Of a stretch of DNA of 64,000 nucleotides, positions 33,181 to 44,635 are shown piece by piece. Every line of letters starts with the position of its first letter. Within the stretch, counting starts at the first letter, position 1. The notes beneath the pieces were generated by a model. That model did not search any database. It saw nothing but the letters and a program-made list of their open reading frames with translations, and was not told the origin of the DNA. Position numbers and translations under genes: made by a program. Source of the DNA: Endomychus coccineus (taxonomy: Eukaryota; Arthropoda; Insecta; Coleoptera; Endomychidae); the NCBI GenBank assembly GCA_958510875.1, contig OY294069.1, positions 165,167,111 to 165,231,110 on the forward strand. Reading direction: 5' to 3'.

Positions 33181-33840
33181 TGTCATGTTCTAAAATTTTA
33201 CAGAAATCAGTAAATTATAATCGTTTCCATATAACAATATTATTAGATAATTCTTTAATTTCTTGCATGAATAGTAGTTACGTTCATTGGATTTTATTGC
33301 CAAATTGCCATTAACCAAACTGAGAATGGTTTCGCCAGCTATACCGTCTATTACAATAGGTAGCTACCTACCGTATGCTACCTAAGTATTTTTGTCAAGG
33401 CCAAGGTACTGACTAACTTTGTTTCGTTTGTTCGCGTCAGTGATAGTTGTTGATAGTTAAATACGGCAGTTGGTAGTTGAATTCGATTGTGGGTACTTAT
33501 ATCTGGAGATACTAGCACTCGCTTCAACTTCCTTGGCAAAAGAAACCTAACAGTTCTTTAATGTTCTTCTCTAAACTACGTGGGACAGCTACTTACCCAG
33601 CAATGATAGGTAGCAAATTCAAAATTTGTAGATTGTAGTCTCGCCACTCGGCACTCATTTATTAGAAGTAGAGATTATTGACTAATGAAGTTTTTAGCTA
33701 GTTGGATTACACTAAACATGTTCGCATTTACTCTTTGGGAACTGTAATTTATCAATCCATGCAAATACGAAATGATAAAGTTTGAAGTTGGTATCATTTT
33801 ATGTCAAACATAAAATATACCAGGTTTTTTCTGGGTACTA
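33181..33840. other. Unannotated, presumed intron or intergenic
   Basis: Contains a short TACC run at about 33,022-33,043 just outside and nothing recognisable otherwise. Confidence 0.3.
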
Positions 33841-34754
33841 CCGGGATATCAAAAATTATCTTGGTCCAGGGTGGTTGTGGAATCTAAAACGTGTGTCTTA
33901 CTTTACGTTTCAAATAATTATGTCACTGTCACACTGACATCATCAATAAGCTACAAATTTCATACCTATTTATTTCAGTTGTGAAACAATAATGAACTAC
34001 AAATTATGAAATAATTATGTGAACTTTGAACCTTTTCAGAGGTCGTGATAGCCACAATCCGGGGGTCAAAAACGGTTTTGAAATAGTTAATTTTCCGTAA
34101 ATCGAATGACGTTCACGTGAGTTAGAAAAGTGCAAACTGGTTGTACCTAATACGGCTTTACGACGACTTTTCGCGTGCCGTTTTTGCTCCATGTCATTAG
34201 ATTTAGTATCATACCGTGTCCGACGGCCCTTCTTTTTTCGATAAATGTCCATGAAATAGGAAAATTTAATTAAAACAGTTTGAGCTATTTTCAGATCTCA
34301 GCTACGCACGTCTAACGTGCGACGTACCAAAGGGAATTTTCTGGCCCATAGCCAAAAATACTTTATTACAACTGGCGTCGGTCGCACGGGGCAAGAAACG
34401 GCCCCAAATTAACAAGACCGAGGTAAAATGTATAAACTCTAACTTACGCGCAGCGAGCTCCTCGAGGCATATGTCAAAATGATTTCGTTCGTAGCTAATT
34501 ACATAGGACGTCTGGCGTTCATGCAATTATGTTTTTAGATAATTCGAACCTTCTAATTGCGATAGGCCACGTGAGAATCCCGGAGTCCAAAGCGCTAAAG
34601 ACTTTTGAGTGTTACAATATTCGTATAAAATTGCGAAATTTCGCACTTTTAGAAACTTCAAATTAATTATGACATAATTATTTTAAACGTAAAGTAAGAC
34701 ACACGTTTTAGATTCCACAACCACCCTTGACCAAGATAATTTTTGATATCTCGG
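33841..34754 (-). mobile_element. TA-flanked non-autonomous DNA transposon, copy 1 (914 bp)
   Basis: Terminal inverted repeats of about 70 bp start CCGGGATATCAAAAATTATC on the left; the right end is the complement of CCGAGATATCAAAAATTATC. The element is flanked by TA on both sides. A homologous copy in opposite orientation is at 57,772-58,656. On the minus strand an open frame at 34,526-34,302 starts MHERQTSYVISYERNHFDIC and is conserved in the other copy. No transposase is encoded. TA duplication fits Tc1/mariner-like mobilisation. Confidence 0.85.
34302..34526 (-). CDS. Conserved small ORF in the TA-flanked transposon, copy 1
   Basis: A 74-codon frame with start MHERQTSYVISYERN, then EELAARKLEF, FLPRATDASCNKVFLAMG. 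It matches the 62-codon frame at 57,911-58,099 over about 60 residues with some amino acid changes. No domain is recognised. It may be a remnant of the autonomous parent's gene, or simply conserved non-coding sequence with an open frame. Confidence 0.35.
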   Translation of the reverse strand: MHERQTSYVISYERNHFDICLEELAARKLEFIHFTSVLLIWGRFLPRATDASCNKVFLAMGQKIPFGTSHVRRA

Positions 34755-35904
34755 TACAATAGTTTTGGCTGTGGTAGAAATAAATTATCAACTCTGAGCA
34801 CTATATTTTGGTTTTCGTTTTTCTTCATTACTCAAGTAAGTGACTAATGCATTCTCAATGAAGCTTTGACGGCGCCTTCATTCCCATAAAATGTAACTTT
34901 TTTTTTATCTGGATGCACTGACATATTAGTACACATCTGAAAGCTGTTATAATTCACATGAATGAATCCATTGTGAACATTCTCACATAGTTGCTGTTTA
35001 CACAACGGTAAACTGGCTTTAATAAGGTGTTAATGCATTCTCTGCTTCTTTCTCGGAATTGTCATGGAAGAGCGAAACGTGAGTCTGAATTTGAGGTCGT
35101 CAACGTAATGTTGAGAGTCGTATTCCAGATAGTTGGCATTACACTGATGTTTGTATGAAAACAAAGGAATAATATCATCGTCATTTTGTTGGTAATATTA
35201 TGAGGTATGTTTATTACGGGAATTGTCAGATTTATTACTGTGTTCTAAGAAGCAAGGCTGGAGTTGAATGGGCGTTACAAGAAATGGTTGATAATAAACT
35301 GTCAAAACAACCCCAAAATGAGCAGATGAAATTGCTGAGCTGAACTCGAAGCTACATACAACAGTTTTATGAGCTTGAGCGTTTGAGGATTTTCTATAAC
35401 CCAATATAATATTGTAAAATTTATTGTAATTAGTGTTCAACTCTGTCTTAAATAACTTCAATTTCTAAGAAGAAACTCTTAATTATTTGCCAATTATTTA
35501 CTACTTACTTGTATTTGGTAATTGACTAAAATTGGTGAAATCATGAGCATTACATTTCCTTACAAATTGAATGTAAGTTAGTAACTGAATCATTGTTGGA
35601 AGAAGATTTTCTGTTCGGGCTAGATGAAAAAAAAAAAGATACGTGTGGCACTCGGGGACTGCCGCGCTAAAGCTATTGCATAGCATTTTTTCTCAACTTA
35701 TGCAATTATAATTATTTTTTTTTTTTATTTATGCAGTATTTTTTTTTCTTTGATATTTTAATTCAAGTTTTTTCTTTGATATTAATTCAAGTTACTTTTG
35801 AGCGTGGTGACCGATAAGAAAACAAATTTTTTTCTTTTATTGAATAAATGAGAAGTTAATATCGTTTAAAATATTTTTATTATCTTACAATATATGTAGG
35901 TTAT
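34755..35904. other. Unannotated stretch
   Basis: AT-rich with a poly-T tract near 35,716-35,730; open frames of 60-90 codons show no motif. Confidence 0.35.
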
Positions 35905-36834
35905 TCAGGAATTTGTTATCATTGAAACTATAGGTTTATGGTAACTGAAATAAGAGACATAAGTTTGAGACTTGATATCCTCTAAATATCTGGAAAATAC
36001 CGCGTCAATGGTGGTCCCATATTTTGTTGTGGATTCTTGTGGATCATTATTCATTTACAAATTCAATTTTTCCGAAAGAAAAGTTGTCAACCGCTCTGAT
36101 TTTTTATCAGCGAAGTTGATGTTGAAATCGCCAGCCAAGATAAGTGGAAATTTATTACCATTTGTACCAAGTATTTTCGACTCTTCTTCAGTGTACTCCA
36201 GTAAAGTGCGATGAATAAAATGCTCTACCTCGTCTAATTTTGGATTCGGAGAAATGTAAATTGCTACCATGACTATGTGTAGGCCATTTCTAAGTTTGCA
36301 TAAGCACGCACAAATATCTCCAACAAATGAGCGCCTAACATTAACATCGCTAACGTGTGCAATATGTATTTCAATATTCGGAGTCATAATATTAGTAACA
36401 TTATTATTATTTTGGTAAATAGCTACCCCACCTTTTGAAACAGTATCTCGTTTGAATTGAACCATACAATTGAAATTAGGTATTTCAATCGGATTATCAT
36501 GTGCCATGCAAGTTTCGGTAAGAAGTAACACATTTGTTTGTCTCGTAACTGAATCTTGTAAATCGTATTTGTGACTATTTAGACTTTGGCAATTGAAAGT
36601 CATTATTGAAATGCCATTTCTATTACTGATGAAATCTAAGACACTTTGAGCTGTCGTCTGAACACTATTTAAAGGCAGTCTTTTGAATTTTTGCAACAAA
36701 GATGCAGTCGATGCAGCTTGCCTTCGATTATTATAAAACTTGAATCTAGAATTATCGTTGTTTGTCGTGATATACAATTTTTCAATATTAGTCACCCGAG
36801 AGAGCGCAACATAAACGAGTTCCTGTTATTTTTC
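35905..36834 (-). pseudogene. Helentron (Helitron2) C-terminus: helicase motif VI plus endonuclease
   Basis: The minus strand begins QELVYVALSRVTNIEKLYI (about 36,826-36,770), the motif VI and end of a Pif1-type helicase. It runs on in the same frame into a short linker and then an apurinic-like endonuclease: ISIMTFNCQSLNSHK, LLLTETCM, GGVAIY, VAIYISPN and LILAGDFNIN. An in-frame stop at about 36,057 is followed in phase by MNNDPQESTTKYGTTIDAVF, another endonuclease block (TTIDAVF is the D-x-V-F-type metal site region), ending at 35,905. A Rep-helicase with a C-terminal endonuclease is the hallmark of Helentrons. The Rep and main helicase parts are absent. Confidence 0.85.
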
Positions 36835-36903
36835 GTTACGGAATTTCTTGATTCGGTCGCCGCGTTCAAAGCCCGCGATAAAAGCTATATGCAATAGCTT
36901 AAA

Positions 36904-37151
36904 ATGGACTTGAAGAAAATTTGGGCAGTTACCTAATTTTAACAACTCTCTCGGTATTTTTGAATGTCTGCTTTTCTGTAACTGCTACAGACAGTGCAGT
37001 GACTCAAAACCGAACCTTTGAATGCCCGCTTTATATAGACCAGTTTTCAGGCCTCAAAAATTGTCAGTTCTCGAATGTGTTAACTGGAGAACTGGTTTCT
37101 AAATTGGAAAGAAATGTTTTATCTGATAAAATACCGGACAAATATATTTAA
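36904..37151 (+). CDS. Possible small secreted protein, doubtful
   Basis: A frame from about 36,921 to 37,151 gives a hydrophobic segment YLILTTLSVFLNVCFSVTA that resembles a signal peptide, then a 45-residue region with three Cys. An ATG at 36,904 (MDLKKI) is one base out of phase with it. No homologue recognised; it could be a decayed exon. Confidence 0.25.
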
Positions 37152-37341
37152 AAACTTCACCAAAGCTCGTTTGAATCTTATAAGTATTGTTCCGAACGCT
37201 GGAATGTAATGTTTAACTGGATCGAACCGGTTACAGATTGTAATGAGAAAAAAATATTGTTAGCTTGAATCATACTTAATCCGTGTTATATTCACGAATA
37301 CTTACATTATAAACTAGATAGGGTTATTGAATGAATTTAAT

Positions 37342-37967
37342 TAGCGATCGACTAATACCGATATTTTTATCGTACGTATCGGCATATCGGCGTGATAACT
37401 GGTATCGGCTTTTCTGAAGGACATATTGTAGGGGGAAAATTTTTCTGTGAACCAGAGCAGCACATCAAACAAAAAATACAATGAACAAAAATTGACTATA
37501 ATATAAAAAAAAAGAATTCTGGTCTTGTCCTGAAAAGGCAAAAATAAATAATTTTGCTATAACTCAAAAATGATACATTCACGAAAAATCATTAAAGAAA
37601 TGATTTACTTATTTGATTTCGTGTACAAAGAAAACTCGAGAATAAAAGACATATTAGACGATTTTTAGACGCAAAACATTTATATTTACCATCAGTAAAT
37701 AACAAAATCACGTTTTGAAATAATATGTCATCTTGCTTTCACCAAAGTAAATAGTGAAGTAAGTAGCAAATATAAAATGAATCCTCGGATAAATCTCAAC
37801 TATCTAATAGTTACTCTGATTTCAATTACCACTTTAATTCTTAGAAATTAATGGCGTTTTTTGGGCTAATCTAAGTATAAAATTTGTGTACGCCAGAATG
37901 GGTGTTGTAATATCGGTATCAGTCGATAATGGTTATCGGCAAAAAAGTTTGTATCGGTCTATCACTA
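37342..37967. mobile_element. hAT-like non-autonomous element (626 bp)
   Basis: Ends TAGCGATCGAC and the complement of TAGTGATAGACC, flanked by AATTTAAT (37,334-37,341) and AATCTAAT (37,968-37,975), an 8-bp duplication with one mismatch as for hAT elements. Both subterminal regions are rich in TATCGG/CCGATA motifs. No transposase. Confidence 0.7.
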
Positions 37968-38070
37968 AATCTAATATATTTACGTATATTAATATCGGAA
38001 TGCTAGTGATAACAATGTTGATAATAAAGATAATAATATGGAAACATCACATATTATTTGTGATCAATGT

Positions 38071-38310
38071 ATTTTTTCTTCTATGATACCATCGAATCAA
38101 CAACAAACTTTTGCGAGACCTCCAAAATAGGTATATGTGAAAACATCAACTTCTGAAGTTATTTATAATTTTACGTCGCAATGACCGCCATTGGGTCCTT
38201 GGTCATGGCCTTGTGGTATTGTACAAGTTGTGGTAGTGTATAAGTAATGGAAATAATACAACTAGAACTAAACACAATGTATAATACAGTTCAACCATTC
38301 GGAATAAGAC
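38071..38310 (+). repeat. Duplicated unique segment X, copy 1
   Basis: From ATTTTTTCTTCTATGATACC to GGAATAAGAC, nearly identical to 41,946-42,175 plus 43,909-43,926. Together with the following transposon fragment it marks a direct duplication of the locus. Confidence 0.85.
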
Positions 38311-38744
38311 GAGAGGCAAACCGCTGGCTAAAATTGGTACACCAGACTTCCACCAACTTCCACTAACTTCTGGACTTCACAGCTTTCGAGAGGCACTATT
38401 TTGTTGGTGGATAAATGTCTTGAGCTGTACAAAACTACTAGAGACATTATATTATTTTAGGTACTCTTTCTCAAAAATTTATTGGCCATTTTAACAGTAG
38501 GTAGATTAAAAAATGTATAAACCCAAAATTAAGATACAATAACTAATACAACATAATTATTATACTTATACTCTTTCTCAATATTAAGTCTATCAGTTCT
38601 TGACATCTGAAGTGTATTGCAACCAACCATGTTCACGGGAATATTAAAATAGGCAAACTATTTATAATAAGCCCTATATACCACATTGAATCATAGGAAG
38701 TGTAATACAGTTTCTGTTCTACAGTAATAAAACCAGGTTGGTTC
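38311..38744 (-). mobile_element. Unclassified DNA transposon, truncated copy
   Basis: Starts with the terminal repeat GAGAGGCAAACCGC and matches the left part of the 626-bp copy at 43,927-44,552 as far as AAACCAGGTTGG, where it is cut off by the terminus of the 3.2-kb copy. Contains the end of the transposase coding region on the minus strand. Confidence 0.8.
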
Positions 38745-38789
38745 GAGGAGCAAACCGCAGCCTAAAATTTGTACACCAAACTTCCACTT

Positions 38790-38927
38790 CCTAAAGGACT
38801 TCCACTAACTTCCTCTAACTTCCACTAACTTCCATTAACTTCCACTAACTTCCATCAACTTCCACCAACTTCCTCCAACTTCCACCAACTTCCACTGACT
38901 TCCACCAACTTCCACTAACTTCCATTG
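38790..38927 (+). repeat. Subterminal 10-bp tandem repeats, left
   Basis: About 13 units of CTTCCACTAA with variants (CTTCCACCAA, CTTCCATTAA, CTTCCTCCAA). Confidence 0.9.
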
Positions 38928-39147
38928 ACACATATTTCGCGAGGCACTATCTTGTTGGTTAATACATTTCTTCAGCTGTACCAAACTACAAACTACTGTC
39001 TTTTGCAAAAATGTATTGATCATATTAACAGTGGGTACATTATGAATAAACCAAAAATAAGAAATTTACGTATACTTTATGTACAATAAGTAACACAACA
39101 TAATTGTTTCTCAATTATCTCACATTTACATGCAACCATATTTCTAT

Positions 39148-41481
39148 TTAGATTTTTTTGATGCGCTTATACCCTTTCTCAATATTAAGTCTATCAGTTC
39201 TTGATTTCTGAAGTGGATTGCAACCAACCATGTTCACTGGACCATAAAATATATGTTTTACGTTAACTGTATCTATATCGTCTCTTTTAGGCCAGTAAAA
39301 GCTTCCTAAATTTTCTTTCAAAAATTTTAAAGAGAAATTGTTCTGAGGCAAACTATTTTTAATGCGTCCTATATACCACATTGAATCATAGAAATAAGCA
39401 TAATACAGTTCCTGTTCTACACTAATAACACCAGGTTGATTTGAAACTTCACCTTCTTCTCCGGAAGTAAAAGATTCGACATCAGAAGAATCATTATAAA
39501 CAACCTCTTTTTCTGAGCCCTCTGTTGACATATCCTCGTGCACCTCTTTATTTAATTTATTTGAAAGAGGATCAAAAAATGCAGCATAGTTGGGATATCC
39601 TGTAAAACAGATTCTTCTTCATTTCGATAATATGAAAAATTTCATTTTTATCTATGCGATACCAAGTACATAAACACCCAAGACCACGATTAAATTTCTC
39701 AAACCCCATTATCTTTGCCGTGTCTAATGAATATTGACGTTGTTTATGCGATCCCTCCATATAGCTAAAAGATAGCACCCGCCCCAATATGTAGGTATTT
39801 AGGACGTGATCCAAATGGTGAATATTAAACTGTGTATTCCCCATTTTGAATTGAAAAGACACCAGTCTCCTATTGTGATTTTATCTTTAATTTGTATGGG
39901 GTTCTTTGATCTAGCCGATTTTAGAAGAGCATTCTCGCAGAGTTTTATTTTGCTGTTAGAAATAAATCGTTTCTCCGGGTTGACCAAATAACCAACACAG
40001 ATTTTTTTATAACAATATGTTTAGTTCAACCATCACTGCAGCAAACAAACTGTTCTTGGATATATGTGACTTATCTTTCGAAAAATCTTTAAGGCAAAGT
40101 TCGTTTCTCAATGACGCAATTTCAGTCATGTCCAGAACATTATCGAGATCAATATATGTGTCACTCTCGGGGTAATTGCAGTTCTTCCTGTTTCCTCCAA
40201 CAGGAGATAGAACAACTTCGCTCTCGTGAGTTACTACATGATCATCTTCTTAATTGTCTCCCAGGTTGTCTTCCTCTGTGTTTTCATCAAGTATTACAGG
40301 CAGGATTATCTTCTTCCACGAATCCTCGTCTACGAATATCCCAAGTTTGTGGGTCAAGTTTAGTACATCGGACATTGCAATATTTATTGATTATTGTCTT
40401 CTCAATATCTCTATCATTAACATCAATTCTTCGGGATCTTAATTCTAACGATTTTTTTTTCTTGACGTGGAAAAAGAAAATCGTGATTGAGCTCATTAAG
40501 AACAACATTAATTATAGATATTCTACTTATTCGATCTATAATATCCTTGATACTAAAATTAACAATAGTTGAATATGTTGATGTCATAGATCTAGTAGCT
40601 CGAAAAATTTTCTCACATACTTGGCTGCTATACAGCCATGGCAAAAACATTGACTCGTTTAAATTTGAAAGGCTCTGTATTAATTTTATAATTTTTATTA
40701 AATTGTGAGCGTTATTTTCGATACACACACATGAATTTAATGATATGATGTTGTCCTTAAGGATATATTCTGCATGATCAAGTATCCATTTCCTATAAAC
40801 ACGTAAAAAAAATACAGCAAACCAAATAGGATAAATGCTAGTGTGAATATCTAAATCTTTTTTTAAATAGGAAGTAACTGCGTACATAGTTCACTATTGT
40901 TAAATATGCCACAGTCGCTTCACTATCCGAAATTACCTTAACATATCAATCACTTTTTTAAACACATTTTTTCGGCAGCTCGAAAATTCATTTTGTCTTC
41001 AGCTTTTAAATCGGAGATCACCAATAGATTCTTTTCTTTGCAATAATCTCGAATGAGAATATGTAAATGGCTAGCGGATGCTATATGTTTTCCAATGGGT
41101 AGAACGATGGAAGGTTTTAGGAGTCGCGTTCGTAACTTTGTGCTGATGTGAACCATATCCTGCACATTGCCAGCATTTGCTATCAAATTTGCCCATCTGA
41201 AACCATGCCCAATCACTATTACTTTCATTTTCTGAAAGGGGCGACAAGACCTTTAATAGCCAATTATCTCCATCCGCGGAAAATACAATGATATGTGTTC
41301 CATACCTTTGAGCTTCTTTTTCCATGTATTTCCTTCTATCTACAACGTCTTTGGAAGTAAATTTATTATTGGTACCATAAATACACAGGCAATAAGAAGA
41401 TGCCGTCATCGATAGAGGCTGGGCCATTATAACATAACCATAATTCGCTTTTTGCCCACTTGCCCAATTATCAATGGGCAA
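39148..41481 (-). pseudogene. Transposase-like pseudogene of the unclassified transposon
   Basis: Minus-strand fragments in order: 41,481-41,150 with YGYVIMAQPLS, YGTNNKFTSKDVV and VFSADGDNWLL; after a frameshift 41,165-40,950 with VQDMVHISTKLRTRLLKPS and LPIGKHIASASHLHIL; 40,887-40,423 with ENNAHNLIKIIKLI, SSQVCEKIFRATRSM and the following helix; 40,508-40,287; then 39,987-39,572 and 39,543-39,148 with YYAYFYDSMWYIGRI and GSFYWPKRDDIDTV, a small barrel-like C-terminal domain. I recognise the central blocks as belonging to a family of multi-copy proteins in animal genomes that behave like transposases; the DGD and QD sites and the E of CEKIF could be the acidic triad, which is inference. Several frameshifts make it dead. 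Confidence 0.6.
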
Positions 41482-41802
41482 ATCGTTTGTTGAACATGGA
41501 TCAGTAGCCCCACTTTCCCCCCGTTCAAATAATAAATTAATTCATCATCTAATGAAAGTTTTGTAATTTCGAGATTCTTAATTTTTTTAGTTGACTAAGT
41601 AGTTGACGAATTAGACACCGTTTTTGATGACGTTGATGCCAATGAAGGTGGTATTGACGAAAAATAATGTTAATTGTCTGTGGTGTCTTGGAAACATCCT
41701 TTTCGTGATCAATATTCCACAAATTCTTCTGCCGTTGTCGTAAATGTTTGGCATTATACGACTGCGACGCATGCATACATAAATATAAGCTTTCATGCAC
41801 TT

Positions 41803-41898
41803 CTACTAACTTCCACTAACTTCCACTAACTTCCTCTAACTTCCACTAACTTCCACTAACTTCCTCCAACTTCCACTAACTTCCGCAAACTTCCATGT
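41803..41898 (+). repeat. Subterminal 10-bp tandem repeats, right
   Basis: About nine units of CTTCCACTAA-type sequence near the right end of the 3.2-kb transposon. Confidence 0.9.
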
Positions 41899-41945
41899 TC
41901 TTGTACACTAAACTTCCACTGCGGTTGGCCCCTCGATTTTTTCTT

Positions 41946-42175
41946 CTATGATACCATCGAATCAACAACTAACTTTTGCGAGACCTCCAAAATAGGTATA
42001 TGTGAAAACATCAACTTATGAAGTTATTTATCGGTTTACGTCGCAATGACCGCCAAAGGTCCTTTAAGAGGTCATGGCCTTGTGGTACTGTACAAGTAGA
42101 AGTGTAGGAATGTATAAGTAGTGGAAATAATACAACTAGAACTAAAAACAATGTATAATACAGTTCAACAACAGT
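41946..42175 (+). repeat. Duplicated unique segment X, copy 2 (5' part)
   Basis: Matches 38,071-38,298; interrupted at ...ACAGTTCAAC by the LINE at 42,176-43,908 and resumed at CAACCATTCGG. Confidence 0.88.
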
Positions 42176-43908
42176 AGAACATGTTATAAGATCTCTAAAA
42201 AATACAAATTCAACAGGGGAAGATGAAGTACCTGTTACTTTATTGAAACATATAGCGTCAGAGTAATCTCCTATCTTATCGTTTATAGCTAATCTCATAT
42301 TCAGAACGGGAAATTTTCCTGCGGCACTGAAAATTTCTCAAATAACAGCAATTTATAAAAAAGGCAGCAAATCTGAACTAGAAAACTATCGCCCTATATC
42401 GATTTTATCTAACTTCAGTAAAATATTTGAAAAGCTTATTGCCACTAGAGTCGTGAGTTTTTTTAAATAAACATAGCATCTTATCTGAATGACAAAATGG
42501 GGGTAGGAAAAATAAATCTACAACCGTTGCCGCTTATCAACTTCTAGACAATGTGATAAGATCTTTAAATGAAAAGAATAGTACACTGATTATGTGCCTA
42601 GACTTATGGAAAGCATACGATAGTGTAAGACATGACATATTGTTCACAAAAATGGATCGTTATGGCATTAGGGGCTATTCTCTAAAGCTCATTGAATCCT
42701 ATTTGACGTGCAGACAGCAAATGGTAGTAGAAAAATATATCAACGGAGTTGTACAAACTTCTTCTAATCAGTTCATAAAACGTGGTGTACCACAGGGCTC
42801 CATATTAGGACCAGTGCTATTTCTATTATACATAAATGACCTACCAGCAGAAGTACAACAAATATTGATTCAATTCGTAGATGACACTTCTGTGATTTTC
42901 AGTGAGCCAATGTCACAAGATCTGAGACTTACAATATCTGATTGTCTAGAGAAAGTCTTAACATGGTGCAGGAATAATAATTTAGTCCTGAATATTGAAA
43001 AAACTCAACTGCTACATTTCAATTTTCAGACAAATAATGATAAAATAGTAGTTACTCATAACAATCAGACACTGCATTGTCTTGATAGTGTAAAATTTCT
43101 GGGAATTCATATAGACTGTCGATTAGATTGGAGATGTCATGTTAGTGAATTGGCACAAAATATCACTCGATATGTTTTTGCTCTGAAAGTCATATCAAAT
43201 CAGATTGATTACAAAACAGCTTTAACAGCTTACCATGCGCATGTTCAATCCAGATTGAGATATGGACTGATATTCTGGGCCAATTCTAATGAAGCTTCAC
43301 GCATTTTCATTCTACAAAAAAGTGCCTTAGAAGTGTTCTGAAAATAAAGCGAACTGAAAGTTGTAGACAACATTTTGTGGATCAAAAAAATACTCACCTT
43401 ATACAGTCTCCTAATCTTAGATTCGGTTAAGTTTGTGATTGATAATAAGCGTTTATTTAAAGAACATGATGACGAACATGGATACCATACTAGATATATA
43501 ATGTCGTTGTTGAAAAATTTAATTATTCGTACTTGCAAAAGAATGTAAAATACATAATAACTAAAATTTATAATAAAATACCACCTAGAAGTAGATGCCT
43601 ACCAAAAGAAATATTAAAAGCAAAGCTGAAAACATTTTTGATTTCAAAAGCCTACTATTCACTTCAGGATTATTTCAATGATGAAGTACTTTTAATTTAA
43701 ACTATTTGACGATATTTTGAACTATTTTATCTGTAATAATGTACTAGTATTTATTAATAATTGTATGTAGGTCGTATTGATTGTTTGACGTTGTTCTACG
43801 CCCGAACGGGCATTTGTGCATACTTATACGAGCATTTTATGTTTTACTTGTATTGTAATTGTATATATATATGAACTAATAAATTTACTTGCTTACTTAC
43901 TTACTTAC
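42176..43908 (+). mobile_element. 5'-truncated CR1-like LINE inserted in segment X
   Basis: The plus strand encodes RT from the TGEDEVPVTLL region (about 42,215) through NYRPISILSNFSKIFEKLI (42,385), LDLWKAYDSVRHD (42,600), GVPQGSILGPVLFLLYINDL (42,785), the catalytic box in the form FVDDTSVIF (42,875), VLNIEKTQLLHF and KFLGIHIDCRLDW (43,095), to the C-terminal domain ending DYFNDEVLLI near 43,698. One 262-codon stretch (42,553-43,341) is uninterrupted. The 3' UTR ends in (TTAC)n at 43,886-43,908. The two flanks reconstruct segment X, with CAAC present on both sides as a 4-bp duplication. Two to three frameshifts or stops show it is decayed but fairly young. Confidence 0.9.
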
Positions 43909-43926
43909 AACCATTCGGAGTAAGAC

Positions 43927-44552
43927 GAGGGGCAAACCGCAGGCTAAAATTGGTACACCAGACTTCCACCAACTTCCATCAACTTCCACTCACTTCTGGA
44001 CTCCACAGCTTTCTAGAGGCACTATTTTGTTGGTGGATAAATGTCATGAGCTGTACAAAACTACTAGAGAGATTATATTAGTTTAGGTACTCTTTCTCAA
44101 AGATTTATTGGCCATTTTAACAGTAGGTAGATTAAAAAATGTATAAACCAAAAATCAAAAATTAAGACACAATAACTAACACAACATAATTATTATACTT
44201 ATACTCTTTCTCAATATTAAGTCTATCAGCTCTTGAAATCTGAATTGAATTGCAACCAACCATGTTCACGGGAATATTAAAATAGGCAAACTATTTATAA
44301 TAAGCCCTATATACCACATTGAATCATAGGAAACAGTGTAATACAGTTTCTGTTCTACAGTAATAAAACCAGGTTGGTTTGGAACTGCACCTTCTTCTTC
44401 GGGCACCTCTTCATTTAATTTTTTTGGAAGAGAATCGCATACGTAAATGAACAGAAACATTCACGCACGTCCAGTGCCTTCCATTAACTTCCAAGAACTT
44501 CCGCAAACTCCCATATTCTTGTACACCAAATTTCCACTGCGGTTTGTTCCTC
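43927..44552 (-). mobile_element. Deletion derivative of the unclassified transposon (626 bp)
   Basis: Ends GAGGGGCAAACCGCAG and the complement of GAGGAACAAACCGCAG. Flanks GGAGTAAGAC (43,917-43,926) and GGAATAAGAC (44,553-44,562) form a 10-bp target duplication with one mismatch. Internally it keeps only the 3' end of the transposase (YDSMWYIGLI at about 44,320 on the minus strand) and a few ACTTCC repeats. Confidence 0.85.
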
Positions 44553-44635
44553 GGAATAAGACTGCTTTGGTCGGTTTCTGGTTGATCCTGATTCATGAAT
44601 GACCAACCTGAAGGCGGTACAAACTCCATAGACAT
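44553..44635 (-). CDS. Short ORF start at the transposon insertion point
   Basis: ATG at 44,635 starts MSMEFVPPSGWSFMNQDQPE and reads into the transposon end after about 28 codons. Across the empty site the frame would stop soon after. It may be the first exon or an upstream frame of an unknown gene; too short to judge. Confidence 0.2.

Larger units (their letters stand above)
38745..41944 (-). mobile_element. Unclassified DNA transposon, 3.2-kb copy with transposase remnant
   Basis: Terminal inverted repeats GAGGAGCAAACCGCAG (left) and the complement of GAGGGGCCAACCGCAG (right). Just inside both ends are 10-bp tandem repeats of the type ACTTCCACTA. The minus strand carries the transposase pseudogene at 39,148-41,481. 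A deletion derivative with the same ends at 43,927-44,552 has an approximately 10-bp target duplication. I cannot place the superfamily; duplications of 8-10 bp occur in MULE, hAT, P and a few others. Confidence 0.75.
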
